Origin: Caldibacillus debilis DSM 16016
GTDB lineage: Bacteria > Bacillota > Bacilli > Bacillales > Caldibacillaceae
Reading direction: 5' to 3'
Assembly (NCBI RefSeq): GCF_000383875.1
Contig: NZ_KB912917.1
Location: 76,041 to 127,700, forward strand
Length of the DNA: 51,660 nt
The notes beneath the pieces are model-generated. The model was given only the letters and a program-made list of their open reading frames with translations, was not told the origin of the DNA and did no database searches. A program made the position numbers and the translations under genes. Position 1 is the stretch's first letter, and every line of letters begins with the position of its first letter. This document shows, piece after piece, positions 34,551-43,775 of the stretch.

Positions 34551-34596
34551 TATGTAATTATATGTAATTTTAAAATACATTAAGGAAAGGGGTCAA
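34551..34596 (-). promoter_or_regulatory. Promoter and operator-like repeats of the HTH operon
   Basis: Minus strand: TTGACC (34591-34596), 18 bp, TAAAAT (34567-34572). Two tandem 10-bp copies of TATGTAATT(A/T) (34551-34570) overlap the -10/start region, with an inverted AATACAT at 34574-34580. The layout fits repression by the downstream regulator. Confidence 0.5.
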
Positions 34597-34773
34597 GAAA
34601 TAATGATGAAATCCCCATCCCGGATTTTGTTTTTGAAAGGAGTGCGGCGATAAAACCGCATGCCGCCCCGCCGCCGGCTTTGTTCAATCCAGTGAAACAA
34701 GCCGCCAATGAACGGGTTAAAGAAGGGATGGACAGGGGGATCCTCTACCATAAAACGGGCAAGTCAAAAAAAG

Positions 34774-34967
34774 AAAAGCCCTGCCCGATGATGCAAATTT
34801 CTTGTCCTGTATAAAGGCCTTCTTCTAAATATCGAACTGCCATGATTTTGATGTCAGGTGAAAATGATTTTTTTGGCATAAAAAACTCCCCATTCGATAA
34901 ACAGATTTTTTTTCATCTGTCTACCTAATGGGGAGCATATCAGCATCCATCGGCGCAGGGCTTTTTT
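34774..34967 (-). mobile_element. IS3-like relic enclosed by imperfect inverted repeats
   Basis: The minus strand from 34942 starts TGATATGCTCCCCATTAG, like an IS terminal repeat, and leads into the start of a transposase. The relic is enclosed by imperfect inverted repeats of about 20 bp (AAAAGCCCTGCCCGATGATG at 34774 and GCATCCATCGGCGCAGGGC at 34943). The outer repeats, with their A and T runs, look like a split terminator hairpin or MITE-like ends. Confidence 0.5.
34795..34879 (-). pseudogene. Truncated IS3-family transposase OrfA start
   Basis: The ATG at 34879 opens MPKKSFSP and continues with IMAVRYLEEGLYTGQEI, the usual beginning of the HTH of an IS3-type OrfA. Similarity stops after about 28 codons at the inner edge of the left inverted repeat. 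No other transposase part remains nearby. Confidence 0.6.
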
Positions 34968-34999
34968 CATTCCATTTATAAAGGAAAGCAGGTGTTTGC

Positions 35000-35124
35000 T
35001 TATCGGACTTTAATATATCGGTTTTTGCTTTTATTGCCGGCTTTATCTTTGGCATAGACGGTTAAGGTATAACCTTTCTTTTTAATCTTAAAATATCCTT
35101 TGGAATTCACTGCTGCTTTCTTAA
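35000..35124 (-). pseudogene. C-terminal remnant of an Ig-like surface protein
   Basis: The minus strand ends GYTLTVYAKDKAGNKSKNRY, IKVR, stop (TAA at 35000-35002). This is the common last strand pair of bacterial Ig-like repeats in Bacillus surface proteins. Upstream the frame breaks: KKGSTVSV continues in another frame. No start or signal peptide remains. Confidence 0.5.
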
Positions 35125-35250
35125 ACAGAAACCGTCGAACCCTTTTTCGCATTTCCTGTTACGGCGGCCGATCGAAATGAAATGCAAAACATACAGAACC
35201 TTCTTAAAGTCCTAACACGGACTTGCCAACCCGGATTTTCATGCGGTCCC

Positions 35251-36132
35251 TCAAGAATATCTGGAAATTTTCCGGTTCGCCGCCCATTTTGCGATCAAGC
35301 CATGCTTCGGGGAAAAGATAAACACCGCCGCGAAGATGCCGCCCGCCGCCGCCGCCATCATCCCCGAAATGGAGACGTTGAACCAAACGGCAAGATAATA
35401 TCCGATAATCGCCGACAATGCGCCGATCGCGGCGCTGAGAACCAGCATGACCGACAGCCTGTCGGTCAACAAATAGGCGGCGGCGCCAGGAACGATCAGC
35501 ATGGCGACAACGAGGATCGCGCCGACACTATCGAAGGAGGCCACGGTCGTTATCGACAGCATCCCCATCAGCAAATAATGGATCAACAACACAGGAATTC
35601 CTAAAGCCGCCGCCATTTGCGGATCAAAGGAGGTGATCTTCAGCTCTTTGTAAAACAGGAGGATGATGGCCAGATCCGCCAGAAGGACGAAGCCCAACAT
35701 CCAGACGGCCTTCGGCCCCATTTCTTTTCCAAAGATTTCAAGGGTATCCCATGGGACAAAAGCGATTTCTCCCATGAGGGCATGGTCGACGTCCAGATGG
35801 ACCCTGCTGGCGAAAAGCGACAACAGAATGACGCCCAAGGCGAACAGCGAGGTAAAAACGACACCGATGGCCGCGTCGGATTGAACGCGGAGCGAATCGA
35901 GCAGCTGAACGAAAAACGCGGTTAACAAACCGACGATAATGGCCCCGATAAACATCGGCACGCCGGCCATCGAATGACTGACCAAAAACGCGCCGACGAT
36001 CCCCAATAACACGGTATGGCTGATCGCATCCGCCAGCATCGCCATTTTCCTTAAAATTAAAAAGCAGCCGACGATCCCGCACGTGATCCCGACAAGCGCG
36101 CCCGTCAAAAAAATCCATCCTTCATAACTCAT
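35251..36132 (-). CDS. mntD: Manganese ABC transporter permease MntD
   Basis: The 293-residue ABC-3 family permease has about eight to nine membrane helices (MAMLADAISHTVLLGIVGAFL and SFDPQMAAALGIP are typical). The ATG at 36132 overlaps the mntC stop by 11 bp; a longer frame upstream only repeats mntC DNA. It is the last gene of mntABCD. After the stop only a short AAGTCC/GGACTT stem is seen. Confidence 0.9.
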   Translation of the reverse strand: MSYEGWIFLTGALVGITCGIVGCFLILRKMAMLADAISHTVLLGIVGAFLVSHSMAGVPMFIGAIIVGLLTAFFVQLLDSLRVQSDAAIGVVFTSLFALGVILLSLFASRVHLDVDHALMGEIAFVPWDTLEIFGKEMGPKAVWMLGFVLLADLAIILLFYKELKITSFDPQMAAALGIPVLLIHYLLMGMLSITTVASFDSVGAILVVAMLIVPGAAAYLLTDRLSVMLVLSAAIGALSAIIGYYLAVWFNVSISGMMAAAAGGIFAAVFIFSPKHGLIAKWAANRKISRYS

Positions 36133-37477
36133 AACGGCTGTCTGCCCCCCTTTGACCGATGATGTTGTTCCTGTTCCTCCGATTTTCGCCCGGACCCGTT
36201 TTGGATAAGCGGACGGGCATCCTTCCCAATTGCTGCAAATATCGGGACAGTTCCTGCAAGAGCGGTTCGGGCAGGGCGAATATGTCCTCCTGTTTTTCCA
36301 CTTCTTCATGGGAAAATTTCATTTCATACATCTTATATACTTCCATTAAACGGTTTTTCAGCGCGATCTGATGGGCCTGTTCCTTCCCTTGTTCGGTCAA
36401 CGCATACCGATTTCCGTCAGATGAGACCAGGTTCTCCTTGATGAGCTGTTTCATGACCCGCGCAAACAGCCGTTTGGACACCGGCCTCAATCCCCGGATC
36501 TGTTCTTCGCCGAACCCCGTTGCATGCCGGCCCGCCGGTTTGCGCATCTCCTCTTCCATCAGGTCAAACATCGACAACATGATATTCTCTCTCGCCGTTT
36601 GCCTGCGCATTTTCATCTGTTTGACGATGTTCACCAGCAAGCCCCTCCGGGGAGCGAAGACCATGGAAAAGAGGAAAAACAGGGTTGCCGCCAGGATAAT
36701 CAAAGGACCCGTCGGCAGCCCTTCGGAAGCCGTGCTGAAAATCGTGCCGACCACGCCGGATAACGCCCCGATTCCTCCGGCGATGACGACCATCCGATCC
36801 ATTCTTTCCGTCCAATAACGCGCGCTGAGGGCGGGGGTGATCAGCATGGCGGCCATCAAGATCACGCCGACCGCCTGCAAACCGATCATGACGGCAGAAA
36901 CGATCAAGACCATCAACAATCCGTTGAAAAATCGGACCGGCAAACCGATGCCTTCCGCAAATTGCGGATCGAAAGTCAACAGCTTAAATTCTTTGAAAAA
37001 GAGGGCGGTAACGGCAAGGAGGATCATCGCCACGATCGCGATGATTTTCACATCATTTCCTACCAAAGATGCCGCTTGCCCGAAAATATAATTATTGAGC
37101 CCGCTTTGATTTCCGCTGCCGTTTTGGTTAATGTAGGTGAGCAGCACGATGCCGATCCCGAAAAAGACGGACAGCACGAGGGCGATGGACGCATCTTCCT
37201 TGATGCGGGAATTTTTGACGATGGCCTGGATAAAATAGGCGGCCAACAATCCGGAGAATGCGGCGCCGGCAAAAAACCAAAACAAGGATTTTTGGCCGTA
37301 TAAAAGAAATGCGATACAAATCCCCGGCAGGGCGGCATGGGCCATGGCATCCCCGATCAAGCTTTGTTTTTTCAAATAGGCGAAACTCCCCAAAACGCCG
37401 CTTGCCATCCCCAGCAGCAGGGTTCCCGCCAACACCCATTGCGTGTTCGCATCGGACAAATGTTGAAAGAGGTTCAT
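36122..37477 (-). CDS. mntC: Manganese ABC transporter permease MntC with C-terminal wHTH-like domain
   Basis: The 451-residue product has an ABC-3 permease domain (about residues 1-285; QSLIGDAMAHAALPGI, LLTFDPQFAEGIGLP). A cytosolic tail of about 165 residues follows. The part FARVMKQLIKENLVSSDGNRYALTEQGKEQA looks like a winged-helix/DtxR-type fold, as in the long Bacillus MntC. The tail may sense metal or bind the ATPase. The gene starts 12 bp after mntB ends. Confidence 0.9.
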   Translation of the reverse strand: MNLFQHLSDANTQWVLAGTLLLGMASGVLGSFAYLKKQSLIGDAMAHAALPGICIAFLLYGQKSLFWFFAGAAFSGLLAAYFIQAIVKNSRIKEDASIALVLSVFFGIGIVLLTYINQNGSGNQSGLNNYIFGQAASLVGNDVKIIAIVAMILLAVTALFFKEFKLLTFDPQFAEGIGLPVRFFNGLLMVLIVSAVMIGLQAVGVILMAAMLITPALSARYWTERMDRMVVIAGGIGALSGVVGTIFSTASEGLPTGPLIILAATLFFLFSMVFAPRRGLLVNIVKQMKMRRQTARENIMLSMFDLMEEEMRKPAGRHATGFGEEQIRGLRPVSKRLFARVMKQLIKENLVSSDGNRYALTEQGKEQAHQIALKNRLMEVYKMYEMKFSHEEVEKQEDIFALPEPLLQELSRYLQQLGRMPVRLSKTGPGENRRNRNNIIGQRGADSRYEL

Positions 37478-37489
37478 GCCCGCTCACTC

Positions 37490-38239
37490 CTATTCATGTT
37501 TAACAAGCAATTTTCCCTGGTCCAGGAAGGTCAATCGGCCCCCGTAGGTTTTCTGCAAATTTTCGACGGTAAATACCTCATCGGTCGGCCCGTGTCCGAT
37601 CACCCGCATATTTAACAGCAATACCCAATCAAAATACTCCTGAACCGTGTGCAGATCATGATGGACAACCAGCACCGTTTTTCCCTGGGCCTTTAATTCG
37701 TTCAATAAGGAAATGATGGCCTTTTCCGTCGCCGCATCGACGCCGGCAAAGGGTTCATCCATAAAATAGATCGTGGCGTCTTGCGCGAGCGCCCGCGCCA
37801 AAAACACCCGCTGCTGCTGGCCGCCGGAAAGCTGGTTGATTTGCCGGTGCGCATAATTTTCCATTCCCACTTTTTCCAGGCAGGAAAGCGCCAGCTTCAC
37901 ATCTTCCTTCCCCGGACGCTTGATCCAGCCGATATGGCCGTATCGTCCCATCAATACGACATCCAAGGCATTCGTCGGAAAATCCCAGTCGACCGATCCG
38001 CGCTGCGGGACATATCCGATCAGTTTTCTTTGGGCTTTATACAGTTTTCCATAGATCAACACTTCCCCGGATGCCGCCGGGACCAACCGTAAAATGGCCT
38101 TGAGCAGCGTCGATTTGCCGGCGCCGTTCGGCCCGATGATCCCGATCAGTTTTCCTTCCGGAACCGAGAAACTGACTTCCTGCAAAACCGGCTTGCGATG
38201 ATAAGCGACGGTCAAATTCCTCACCATTAACGGATTCAT
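37490..38239 (-). CDS. mntB: Manganese ABC transporter ATPase MntB
   Basis: The 249-residue ATPase has Walker [10 protein letters not shown] (about residues 37-45), Q-loop [13 protein letters not shown], which is typical for Zn/Mn transporters, signature [14 protein letters not shown], Walker B IYFMDEP and switch His in VHHDL. It lies between mntA and mntC on one transcript. Confidence 0.93.
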   Translation of the reverse strand: MNPLMVRNLTVAYHRKPVLQEVSFSVPEGKLIGIIGPNGAGKSTLLKAILRLVPAASGEVLIYGKLYKAQRKLIGYVPQRGSVDWDFPTNALDVVLMGRYGHIGWIKRPGKEDVKLALSCLEKVGMENYAHRQINQLSGGQQQRVFLARALAQDATIYFMDEPFAGVDAATEKAIISLLNELKAQGKTVLVVHHDLHTVQEYFDWVLLLNMRVIGHGPTDEVFTVENLQKTYGGRLTFLDQGKLLVKHE

Positions 38240-38263
38240 CCATGATCTCTCCTTTATGCGCGA

Positions 38264-39187
38264 CTATTTTAACGAAGATACGATCGTGTCGATATTGTGG
38301 CGGTACATCCCGGCATAGGTCCCTTCTTCCGTCCCTTCCGGACCCATCGCATCCGAATACAGCTCGCCGCCGATCTTGACTTCCTGCCCCCGTTTCTTCG
38401 CCCCCTCGACGACCGCCTTGATGGATTTTTCGGAGATGCTGCTTTCGATAAAAACGGCCTTGATCTTGCGTTCCACAATCACATCGATCAAATGCTGGAC
38501 GTCCTTCAGCCCGTATTCCGCATCCGTGCTCAATCCTTGCAGGCCCATCACTTCCATGCCATAGGCGCGGCCGAAATAATGAAAGGCATCATGGGCGGTA
38601 ATCAGCACCCGGCTTTCTTCCGGGATTTGGGATATTTGCTGCTTGGCGTATTGTTTGATTTCCTGCAGTTTCGCCAAGTATTTTTCGGCGTTTTTCCTAT
38701 ATTCGTCCGCATGTTTTTCGTCCATTTTGATCAATTCGTCCCTTACCGTTTCTACGGCAATGGACCATAAATCGATATCAAACCATACGTGCGGGTCAAA
38801 ACTTCCGGGATTGGCCGGGTCGGAAAGCAATCGATCTTTCGGAATCGATTCGGCGACGGCAACCGTCGGTTTTTCCTTTTCGATTTTTTCAAAAATCTCG
38901 CCCATTTTCCCTTCCAAGTGCAAACCGTTGTAAAAGATCACATCCGCTTCGTTCAGCTTTTTCAGATCTCCTTGCGACGCTTTGTACAGGTGCGGGTCGA
39001 CGCCGGGGCCCATCAGCGCCGTGACTTCCACATACTCCCCGCCCACATTTTTTACGATATCGGCAATTTGGCCGATCGTCGTCGTCACCGTCAGTTTTCC
39101 ATCGGAATGATCGGAACCGGTCCGGGCATCGCAGGCGGCCAACAGGACGAACAGCATGCCCGCGACGGCCATCATCACTTTTTTCAT
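38264..39187 (-). CDS. mntA: Manganese-binding lipoprotein MntA
   Basis: The 307-residue cluster A-I metal-binding lipoprotein has the lipobox VLLAAC (Cys19). Likely ligands are His66 (VDPHLY), His133 (FDPHVWFD), an acidic residue in LSTDAEYG (about 224) and Asp in LYSDAMG. The ATG at 39187 is set by AAGGGGGAG seven bases upstream. It is the first gene of the operon and has a strong palindrome 30 bp before the start, matching MntR control. Zinc instead of manganese cannot be fully excluded, but the gene order favours Mn. Confidence 0.92.
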   Translation of the reverse strand: MKKVMMAVAGMLFVLLAACDARTGSDHSDGKLTVTTTIGQIADIVKNVGGEYVEVTALMGPGVDPHLYKASQGDLKKLNEADVIFYNGLHLEGKMGEIFEKIEKEKPTVAVAESIPKDRLLSDPANPGSFDPHVWFDIDLWSIAVETVRDELIKMDEKHADEYRKNAEKYLAKLQEIKQYAKQQISQIPEESRVLITAHDAFHYFGRAYGMEVMGLQGLSTDAEYGLKDVQHLIDVIVERKIKAVFIESSISEKSIKAVVEGAKKRGQEVKIGGELYSDAMGPEGTEEGTYAGMYRHNIDTIVSSLK

Positions 39188-39217
39188 AGGCAAACTCCCC
39201 CTTTTTGTTTAAGCCAT

Positions 39218-39241
39218 AAAAGTTTCCCTAGGGAAACTTTT
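39218..39241. promoter_or_regulatory. MntR-like operator, perfect 24-bp palindrome
   Basis: AAAAGTTTCCCT is followed directly by its exact reverse complement. It lies 30 bp upstream of mntA and resembles Bacillus MntR boxes, which repress mntABCD when Mn is ample. Confidence 0.8.
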
Positions 39242-39332
39242 GGCGAAAAAATTTTACCGCTGGAATGCGGCTACGGATGGAATGGACGCAATACTTGTTT
39301 TTGATAGATCCATATTTTATGGTTATGATTCA

Positions 39333-39356
39333 AAAAGTTTCCTTAATACAAAATTA
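39333..39356. promoter_or_regulatory. Second MntR-like half-site
   Basis: AAAAGTTTCCTT matches the left arm of the mntA palindrome in 11 of 12 positions, but the right arm is decayed. It lies about 115 bp further upstream. Confidence 0.35.
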
Positions 39357-39744
39357 AACCTTCAAAAACCGGTTGTCAATCATTTTGTGTTGGGGCAATT
39401 TTTTTCGTCCGGCCATTTCATGAAGAAAGGGAATCTCGATCGAAGCGTCGGTGTCTTTGCATCCCCAATGGTTCACCGCGCCGATCCGGGCCCGCGGGGA
39501 AGCGCCCGATTCGAACGAACGGCCTGCGGCCGCGGTTTCAATCGGTTCGGCCTTACTACGCGGGAACTGCCCCGCTCCATCCCGCCCGCTGCCGTACCGC
39601 CGGAAGCTCCCGGCGCGGCGAGCCGGACCATTTTCGGATCCTTACTGTATTGGCGGATCAGCCCCCGGAGGCCAGGCCGATTCGATCCGGTTCGGCGGGA
39701 CCCGCGCCGATCCCGGTTGCGCGCTTGCCGGATGGACAAACAAT
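39357..39744. other. GC-rich gene-free stretch
   Basis: This spacer between mntA and the end of the methionine operon becomes notably G+C-rich from about 39480. The frames open on both strands follow from composition and lack ribosome sites. No promoter is seen. Confidence 0.4.
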
Positions 39745-39772
39745 GGGGACGGAAGCAAATGCCCCCGTCCCC
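39745..39772 (-). terminator. Probable terminator of the methionine operon
   Basis: GGGGACGG (39745-39752) pairs with CCGTCCCC (39765-39772). On the minus strand ATTGTTTGTCC follows, a weak U tract. It lies 64 bp after the amidohydrolase stop. Confidence 0.5.
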
Positions 39773-39835
39773 GCATTCCAGGCGATGTCCCCGTGAGCGG
39801 CAACACGCCCGGGTTCCCCATGGATTCCATTTTTC

Positions 39836-41032
39836 TTATGGAAGGATTGCCTTTTGAAAATCATCGCGAACTTGTTTCAGCAACCGGTCATCCGTGAGCA
39901 GCCGGTGCGCCGTGAAGGCCAGCGCTTTCGCCCCCTTGATCAAAGCTTGGTCGGCCAAGGGGGAACGGGCCGCTTCCCGGAACTCTTCCGTGTGGGCGAT
40001 TAACGTATCCGGGCCGATTTTTATATGGGGATGGGCCGTCGGCGTCACATGGCTGATATTTCCCGCGTCCGTCGAGCCTTTTCCCCCGCCCTCGTTTTTC
40101 ACGACTTCTTCCCCCAATGCGGTCAATTCTTCTTCCAAGATCGCATCCAAGGTCGGATTCACAATGAAATCGAGGACTTCATTTTGAAACCGTTCGATTT
40201 CCACCTTCGTTCCCGTCGCCAAAGCCGCCCCTTCGGCGATTTTCCGGACTTTCTCCGATACTTCCTCGGCCCGTTTCCACGTCTCCGCCCGGATAAAGAA
40301 GCGGGCGGAGGCATAATCCGGGATGATGTTCGGGGCATCGCCGCCATGGGTGATGATCCCGTGGATGCGGATATCCCGCGGAAGCTGCTGCCGCAGCGCG
40401 TTGATCCCGTTGAATAACAGGATCACCGCATCGAGGGCATTGATCCCCTGCTCCGGGGCGCCGGAGGCATGGGCGGCTTTTCCGAAGAAGTGGAAATCCA
40501 AAGGATCGACGGCAAGCGTCCGGGCGGAAAGGCTCGTTTTCCCGCTGGGGTGGATCATCAAAGCCACATCGATGTCTTTTAATAAACCGTGTTTGACAAA
40601 GCTGCCCTTTGCCGAACCGTTCGGTCCCCCTTCCTCCGCCGGGGTGCCGAAGACGAAAACTTCCCCGCCCGTTTCATGAATGACTTCCGCTACGGCGATG
40701 GCCGCCGCCACGCTCGTCGTCCCGATCAAATTATGCCCGCACGCGTGCCCGAGTCCCGGCAGCGCATCATACTCGGCAAGAAAGGCGATTTTCGGGCCGT
40801 CGATATGGGAAGGCTTCCTCGCGACAAAGGCCGTCTCATGGCCGGCAACGTTTGTCGTGACCTCAAAACCGGCCTTTTTCAGAAGATCGGTCAACCTTTC
40901 CGATGCGAAAAATTCCTGATTTCCGATTTCCGGATGATCATGAATCTCATGGCTCGTTTGAATATACAGTTCCCTTCCGTTTTCGATGCTTTCCTCGATC
41001 CGCTTCCTTTGAAGCTGCAAATCAACCGGCAC
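39836..41032 (-). CDS. M20 family amidohydrolase in the methionine operon
   Basis: The 398-residue paralogue of the product at 15184-16359 shares FLAEYDALPGLGHACGHNL, FGTPAEEGG, MIHPSGKTSLSARTLA, GKAAHA and GGDAPNIIPDYA. It is a cytosolic zinc hydrolase. GTG start with GGGGGG seven bases upstream, 18 bp after metQ. It is the last gene of a SAM-riboswitch operon for methionine uptake, so deacylation of an N-acyl-methionine or a related thioether amino acid is the simplest reading. The exact substrate is unknown. Confidence 0.88.
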   Translation of the reverse strand: MPVDLQLQRKRIEESIENGRELYIQTSHEIHDHPEIGNQEFFASERLTDLLKKAGFEVTTNVAGHETAFVARKPSHIDGPKIAFLAEYDALPGLGHACGHNLIGTTSVAAAIAVAEVIHETGGEVFVFGTPAEEGGPNGSAKGSFVKHGLLKDIDVALMIHPSGKTSLSARTLAVDPLDFHFFGKAAHASGAPEQGINALDAVILLFNGINALRQQLPRDIRIHGIITHGGDAPNIIPDYASARFFIRAETWKRAEEVSEKVRKIAEGAALATGTKVEIERFQNEVLDFIVNPTLDAILEEELTALGEEVVKNEGGGKGSTDAGNISHVTPTAHPHIKIGPDTLIAHTEEFREAARSPLADQALIKGAKALAFTAHRLLTDDRLLKQVRDDFQKAILP

Positions 41033-41050
41033 GCCAATTCCCCCCGCTTT

Positions 41051-41899
41051 TTATTTGATGATGTCTTCCAGTTCTTCAATCGGAATGTCGACCACGACGG
41101 AACCGCCGTTCGTATCCTTTTTGATCGCCTCGACCACTTCAGGATCATGGTAGATCTCGACAATCTTTTTGAATGTTTGATTGTCTTTGTCTTCCGCCCG
41201 GGCGGCAAAAACATTGATATACGGCTGCGCCGCCGGATCATTCGGATCTTCCAGGAAGATGGCGTCTTTATTCGGAACGAATCCGGCCTGCCCGGCAATC
41301 CCGTTATTGATCACGGACGCGGCCACATCCGGAAGCACCCTCGGCGTTTGTTGGGCCACCATCGGAATGATCTCCAATTTTTTGGGATTTTCCTTGATTC
41401 CGCTCAAATCGCCGAACAAGCCGAAATCCTCCTTCAGCTTGATCAATCCGGCCGACTGAAGCAGCTTCAAAGCCCTCGCCTGGTTCGAGGGATCATCGGG
41501 GATGGCGATTTTCGCCTTGTCGGGGATTTCGGAGACGTCCTTATATTTCTCGGAATAAATGCCCATCGGCGCGATGACCGTGGTCCCGATCGGCACGATA
41601 TCCAGATGATGTTCTTCCTTGAATTGATTCAAAAAGGCGATGTGCTGGAACGCATTCAAATCGATTTCCTTGTCCGCCAGCGCCTGGTTCGGCAGCGTGT
41701 AATCGGAAAATTCAACCAGCTCGATGGTGATGCCTTCCTTCGCCGCCTTTTCCTTGATGATGTCCCAGACCTGGCCGTCGGTCCCCGTCACCCCGATTTT
41801 TACCACCTTTTTTTCATCGGAAGCCGTCTCGCCCTTGCACGCCGAAAGTAAAGCGAAAAGAAGTACCGCAATCAACGATAAGCCTATTTTTTTGTACAT
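41051..41899 (-). CDS. metQ: Methionine-binding lipoprotein MetQ
   Basis: The 282-residue NlpA/MetQ lipoprotein has the lipobox LLSAC (Cys21) and the family phrases VEFSDYTLPNQALADKEIDL, NAFQH and IAIPDDPSNQARAL. It binds methionine or derivatives at the outer membrane face and delivers them to MetI/MetN. Its gene lies 30 bp after metI. Confidence 0.93.
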   Translation of the reverse strand: MYKKIGLSLIAVLLFALLSACKGETASDEKKVVKIGVTGTDGQVWDIIKEKAAKEGITIELVEFSDYTLPNQALADKEIDLNAFQHIAFLNQFKEEHHLDIVPIGTTVIAPMGIYSEKYKDVSEIPDKAKIAIPDDPSNQARALKLLQSAGLIKLKEDFGLFGDLSGIKENPKKLEIIPMVAQQTPRVLPDVAASVINNGIAGQAGFVPNKDAIFLEDPNDPAAQPYINVFAARAEDKDNQTFKKIVEIYHDPEVVEAIKKDTNGGSVVVDIPIEELEDIIK

Positions 41900-41929
41900 T
41901 CTGTTTCCTCCTTGAATGCCAAATTTTTT

Positions 41930-42592
41930 CTATCGACGCAAAAAAATCCTCGAAAGATAATTCCCGATCAATTGTGCGATCTGCACCAAGAGAATGAGGA
42001 TAACGACGGTGACGATCATGACGGAGGTATCAAACCGCTGATACCCGTAGGTCATCGCCAGGTTGCCCAAACCGCCGCCGCCGACCGTTCCCGCCATCGC
42101 CGAGAAATCGATCAAGCCGATGGTGACAAAGGTCAAGCCTAAAATCAGCGGTCCGATCGCTTCCGGGATGATGATTTCAAAAATGATCCGGAAGGGTCCG
42201 GCGCCCATCGCCTTGGCCGCTTCGATAATCCCCGGGTCGATGGAGACGAGATTATTTTCCACCACCCTGGCCACCGAAAAGGAGGCGGCGATCGTCATGG
42301 GGAAAATCGCGGCAGCCGTCCCGATGGTCGTCCCGATCACCGCCCGGGTCAACGGGGCGATGGCGACCAAAAAGATGATGAACGGGATGGGACGGACGAT
42401 GTTGATGATAATGTTTAAAAAGGAATAGATGAACCGATTTTCAAAAACATTCCCTTTTCGGGTGACATATAAAAGCAGCCCCATCAAGATTCCGATAATG
42501 GACGAAAATAGCAAGGTAAAAACGACCATCGTAATCGTCTGGCCGGTCGCCTCGACAATCCGCGGCCAAAACGTGGACCAATCAACCCGCAT
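41930..42592 (-). CDS. metI: Methionine ABC transporter permease MetI
   Basis: The 220-residue permease has five membrane helices and the EAA-type loop IIEAAKAMGAGPFRIIFEI. IVRPIPFIIFLVAIAPLTR and FSAMAGTVGGGGLGNLA are MetI-typical. The start overlaps the metN stop by 11 bp. As a homodimer it forms the channel with MetN. Confidence 0.93.
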   Translation of the reverse strand: MRVDWSTFWPRIVEATGQTITMVVFTLLFSSIIGILMGLLLYVTRKGNVFENRFIYSFLNIIINIVRPIPFIIFLVAIAPLTRAVIGTTIGTAAAIFPMTIAASFSVARVVENNLVSIDPGIIEAAKAMGAGPFRIIFEIIIPEAIGPLILGLTFVTIGLIDFSAMAGTVGGGGLGNLAMTYGYQRFDTSVMIVTVVILILLVQIAQLIGNYLSRIFLRR

Positions 42593-43607
42593 CGGACAGG
42601 ACCTCCTTTACTTGCACAACTTTTTTCAGTTCTTCGATGACCCTTTTCACTTCCTGTCCATCGCCTATGATTTCGACAATCAGATTCCCGAATAATTGCC
42701 CCTGCAGTTCGCTGATATTTCCGTTCAAAATGTTGACATCCACATTGTATCGCTTTGAAATCCTCGATAAGATCGGCTGTTTTGTCGCATCGCCCTTGAA
42801 CGTCAGGCGGTACAGATGGTTCGTTCCGTTCCGCTTCAGTTCCTCGAGCAAGGATTCGGAAAGGGAATCGTGGATCACCGAACGGATGAAGTTTTTCGTC
42901 GTCCGGGTTTTCGGGCTGGTGAAAATATCCAGGACGGAGCCTTCTTCGATGATCCGTCCCTCCTCCATCACGGCGACCCGATCGCAAATCTTGCGGATGA
43001 CATGCATCTCATGGGTGATCAATAGGATGGTCACATTCAACTCCCGGTTCACTTTTTTTAACAGATTCAGAATGTCGTTGGTGGTTTCCGGATCGAGGGC
43101 CGAAGTCGGTTCGTCACAAATCAGAATTTTTGGGGAAGTGGCCAGGGCCCTCGCAATGCCCACCCTTTGCTTCTGGCCTCCCGACAGCTGCTCGGGATAA
43201 TCGCCCGCTTTATCCTCGAGTCCGACGAACCGGAGCAGTTCCCAAACGATCCGTTTCCTTTCCTCCTTCGGGACCTGTGCGATTTTTAAGGGATATTCCA
43301 CATTTCCAAAAACTGTCCGGGAATTGAACAAATTAAAATTTTGGAAGATCATTCCGATATTTTGCCGCAATTTACGCAGTTCCTTGGTGGACAGTTTGGT
43401 GATCTCCTGCCGGTTCACGAAGATCTTCCCGGAAGTCGGTTTTTCCAACAGATTGACCAGGCGGAGGAGGGTGCTTTTTCCGGCGCCGCTGAAGCCGATG
43501 ATGCCGAAGATTTCTCCCTCTTTGACGGTCAGGCTTACATCTTTGACGGCCGCGACTTCCCGGTCCTTGGTCTGAAATACCTTGGTGACATTTTCAAAAG
43601 TGATCAT
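42582..43607 (-). CDS. metN: Methionine ABC transporter ATPase MetN
   Basis: The 341-residue ATPase has Walker A GFSGAGKST (about residues 38-46), signature [14 protein letters not shown], Walker [13 protein letters not shown], switch His in ITHEMHV, and a C-terminal NIL domain (about 265-341). In the family that domain binds methionine and inhibits transport. TTGGAGGTG precedes the ATG. The first gene after the SAM riboswitch. Confidence 0.95.
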   Translation of the reverse strand: MITFENVTKVFQTKDREVAAVKDVSLTVKEGEIFGIIGFSGAGKSTLLRLVNLLEKPTSGKIFVNRQEITKLSTKELRKLRQNIGMIFQNFNLFNSRTVFGNVEYPLKIAQVPKEERKRIVWELLRFVGLEDKAGDYPEQLSGGQKQRVGIARALATSPKILICDEPTSALDPETTNDILNLLKKVNRELNVTILLITHEMHVIRKICDRVAVMEEGRIIEEGSVLDIFTSPKTRTTKNFIRSVIHDSLSESLLEELKRNGTNHLYRLTFKGDATKQPILSRISKRYNVDVNILNGNISELQGQLFGNLIVEIIGDGQEVKRVIEELKKVVQVKEVLSDAG

Positions 43608-43702
43608 CGAGCACCTCCAATAAATACGAGTAAATGGATATGAAAACTCGGTTTAAGAGACGAATCGAAATTTCCCCGCATCCCCTCCTTTTCGGATAAA
43701 TG

Positions 43703-43746
43703 AAAACCCCCCTCATCTTACCTCCAGGAAGATAAGATGAGAGGGG
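43703..43746 (-). terminator. SAM riboswitch expression-platform terminator
   Basis: On the minus strand CTCATCTTA pairs with TAAGATGAG around a TTCCTGGAGG-type loop, followed by GGGGGGTTTT (43703-43712 region). It forms when SAM is bound and stops transcription before metN. Confidence 0.88.
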
Positions 43747-43775
43747 TCATGCGTTCGCAAAACTCCGTCTCATTT

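Noticed and set aside
35251-36309. MntD start at 36309
   Set aside because: The extra 59 residues only repeat mntC coding DNA in another frame; ATG 36132 gives a normal ABC-3 permease.
39240-39857. Frames in the GC-rich spacer before mntA
   Set aside because: They are open because of base composition; no ribosome site or family signature, and several overlap on both strands.
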